Origin: Desmodesmus armatus
Lineage: Eukaryota; Chlorophyta; Chlorophyceae; Sphaeropleales; Scenedesmaceae
Assembly (NCBI GenBank): GCA_007449985.2
Contig: VIIQ02000827.1
Location: 186,001-250,000 of the forward strand
Direction: 5' to 3'
DNA: 64,000 nt
Below the pieces are notes generated by a model. The model did no database searches, was not told the DNA's origin, and saw only the letters and a program-made list of their open reading frames with translations. The translations under genes and the position numbers were made by a program. Of the stretch, positions 62,529-64,000 are shown piece by piece; position 1 is the stretch's first letter, and every line of letters starts with the position of its first letter.

Positions 62529-63807
62529 TCAGCGCCAGCGTCCGACTCGCTCCTGCTCATAAGCCTGCGCATTGTAAGAAGACCAGGACTGCCCTGTGCG
62601 GCTGGGGCTGGCCTTCACCCGCGACCCTATGAAGCGCAGGCCCTCACTGCCACAGTAGGGTCCCCGCAGGCAGCCTGACAGGATCATGAAGCCCCCCTCC
62701 TGCTGCTTGAAGGTGAGCTCCCCTGTCTGGCTGCTGTCGTTGATCTGCATCTGGCCCTCGCCTGTCTCACGGCCCCTCCAGGTGAAGGTGGTCCTGCAAC
62801 CAGGACAGCAGAAGAAACCATTTCAGGCTGCCATGATCTGCTGGCAACAGCTGCAAGACTTGCACCGATCAGACAGGACGCCTGCCTGCTCACTGCAGAG
62901 CATCTGCACCACGGTGGTGCAGCAGGCTAGCCTGCACCACGGTGGTACAGCGCTGTACCATGTGAGTCACTTACTTGTTGCGGCGGGGTGGCAGGATGTC
63001 ATACAGAGACTTGTCCAGCTTGGCGACGCCCTTGAGGAAGCCCACATCAAAGCTCATGTAACTGACACCAGCAGCACGGTAGAAAGACCAGGTGAAGGGA
63101 CCCCTGCGGTAGCAGTGTGCATGGAGTGCACGCCAACAGGAAAGCAGGCAACAGGTGAGAGAAGTTGGGACCAGTCAAGATACTTGGGGAAGGCTGAAAT
63201 TGGTTGCACATTCAGGGTGATGCTCACAGCTCAATTGAGCAGTACACTGTACTGGCAGTGTTGGACGGGCCAGCTGGGACCATCACCATATGCATGCTGT
63301 CAACTGCAGCAGGTCGGCATGGCGGATCGCTGCAGTCTCATCACCAGTAATGCCTCATGTTGTTACTGTTTTGCTTCGGCTCCTTAGGCGTCCGCGCAGC
63401 TGCTGTTTTGTGCTGGTGCACTCACCAGCTGTTGCTGTACTGCTTGTCGTTGGTTGTGATGGCCCAGTCACCAACCAAGGCCCAGCCATCATCACGGCGT
63501 GGAGGGGGAGCTGCAAACAATAAATGGCAACAAAAGTGTGCTGAAGTATACCTCTTCACAGGCTTCTGCTGAGTGTCACTTTGAAAAGCAGCATGGTGCA
63601 GTGTTGAAGTGCAACCCTGCACAGGGTGACCTGCTGGTACCGGGCATGCTGCTGCTGCTTACCGTCTCCATAGGCATCCGCAGGCCCGTCATCATCTTCA
63701 TCAGTCATATCTTCGTCCTCATCAGAGTCATACTCAAAGTGCTCGAATGGGTCATACTGCGATTTGCGTGCAGTCTGCCGCATTGCGTCTGCTTTTGTGC
63801 GCGCCAT
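62529..63807 (-). CDS. Unrecognised protein with acidic N-terminus and H3-tail-like start
   Basis: ATG at 63807. Exons about 63807-63663, 63511-63425, 63106-62975, 62795-62529; phases agree. The first exon reads MARTKADAMRQTARKSQYDP followed by a Asp/Glu-rich stretch (DSDEDEDMTDEDDD). The rest (DGWALVGDWAITTNDKQYSN, GPFTWSFYRAAGVSYMSFDV, LYDILPPRRNK, TTFTWRGRETGEGQMQI, GCLRGPYCGSEGLRFIGSRV) looks like a compact beta-rich domain that I do not recognise. No signal peptide or membrane segment. The start mixes ARTK and RQTARKS, both found in the histone H3 tail; this may be chance. The protein is complete in the window at about 210 residues. Confidence 0.75.
62904..62958. repeat. Clustered palindromes and direct repeat in an intron
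   Basis: CTGCACCACGGTGGTGCAG (9-bp stem), GCAGGCTAGCCTGC (perfect palindrome), then CTGCACCACGGTGGTACAGC and GTACAGCGCTGTAC. Two direct copies of CTGCACCACGGTGGT. Confidence 0.9.
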
Positions 63808-64000
63808 GATGCTGATGTTTTGGTTTCTGATGTCAAGGGTGAAGGTATGGGCGCTGTGTCACGTGTTTCACTTTTGTGACTTGCGTGCTAGGGTGTGCTG
63901 AGCGTGCAGTGCGGTTTAGTCAAAACTGCGGAGAAGCTCGCAGGTTTCGAATGCATCTGTGTTTTTTACTTGCACAGATAACGTGACTTCTGTGTGGTAC
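63808..64000. promoter_or_regulatory. Upstream region of the last minus-strand gene
   Basis: From the ATG to the window end; presumed 5' UTR and promoter. No named motif seen. Confidence 0.4.

Noticed and set aside
1..64000. CRISPR arrays, operons, Shine-Dalgarno sites
   Set aside because: The window is eukaryotic and intron-rich; the repeats seen are intron duplications or microsatellites without spacer regularity.

Overview
This window is nuclear DNA of a core green alga (Chlorophyta, Chlamydomonadales/Sphaeropleales-like; the species cannot be fixed from sequence alone). The genes are broken by many short GT-AG introns with TGCAG-type acceptors. Low-complexity CTG/CAC and poly-G/C tracts are common, TGTAA-type polyadenylation motifs occur, and one protein carries a plastid transit peptide. 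Exon joins below were read by eye from splice sites, reading phase and family knowledge; no transcript evidence was available.

Layout, left to right: (1) the 5' part of a CNH-domain VPS39/TGFBRAP1-like tethering gene (minus, runs off the left edge); (2) a plastid-targeted ViaA-like vWA gene (plus, 3.7-11.4 kb); (3) a glycine-rich RRM protein (plus, 12.2-14.2 kb); (4) a flavin-containing monooxygenase (minus, 14.9-18.9 kb); (5) a VHL-beta-domain protein joined to an HExxH metallopeptidase (plus, 19.4-23.05 kb); (6) the 20-kb spliceosomal helicase gene BRR2 (minus, 24.0-44.4 kb); (7) eIF3f (plus, 44.9-47.3 kb); (8) a SAM domain fused to a phage-type cytosine-C5 methyltransferase-like domain (plus, 48.25-50.76 kb); (9) an F-box-like/LRR gene broken by a 22-bp duplication (minus, 52.5-54.4 kb); (10) a CHY/CTCHY/RING (PIRH2-type) E3 module fused to a 2'-5'-oligoadenylate-synthetase-like nucleotidyltransferase (minus, 55.8-59.1 kb), head-to-head with a second OAS-like copy that has lost the E3 module (plus, 59.6-61.7 kb); (11) an unrecognised acidic-N-terminus gene (minus, 62.5-63.8 kb).

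The left two thirds are mostly conserved housekeeping genes. The right third (about 48-62 kb) is accessory-like: a virus/phage-style methyltransferase fold, an F-box/LRR gene, and a duplicated OAS-like pair, one member fused to a ubiquitin-ligase module. The E3-OAS fusion gene and its inverted partner are the strongest candidate for an undescribed system, possibly an algal innate-immune or stress-signalling switch. That role is inference.

A second theme is structural. Several introns, especially in the ViaA gene, hold decayed tandem copies ('echoes') of the splice junction and part of the adjacent exon. An intron of BRR2 holds three tandem copies of a unit ending in a long imperfect hairpin.
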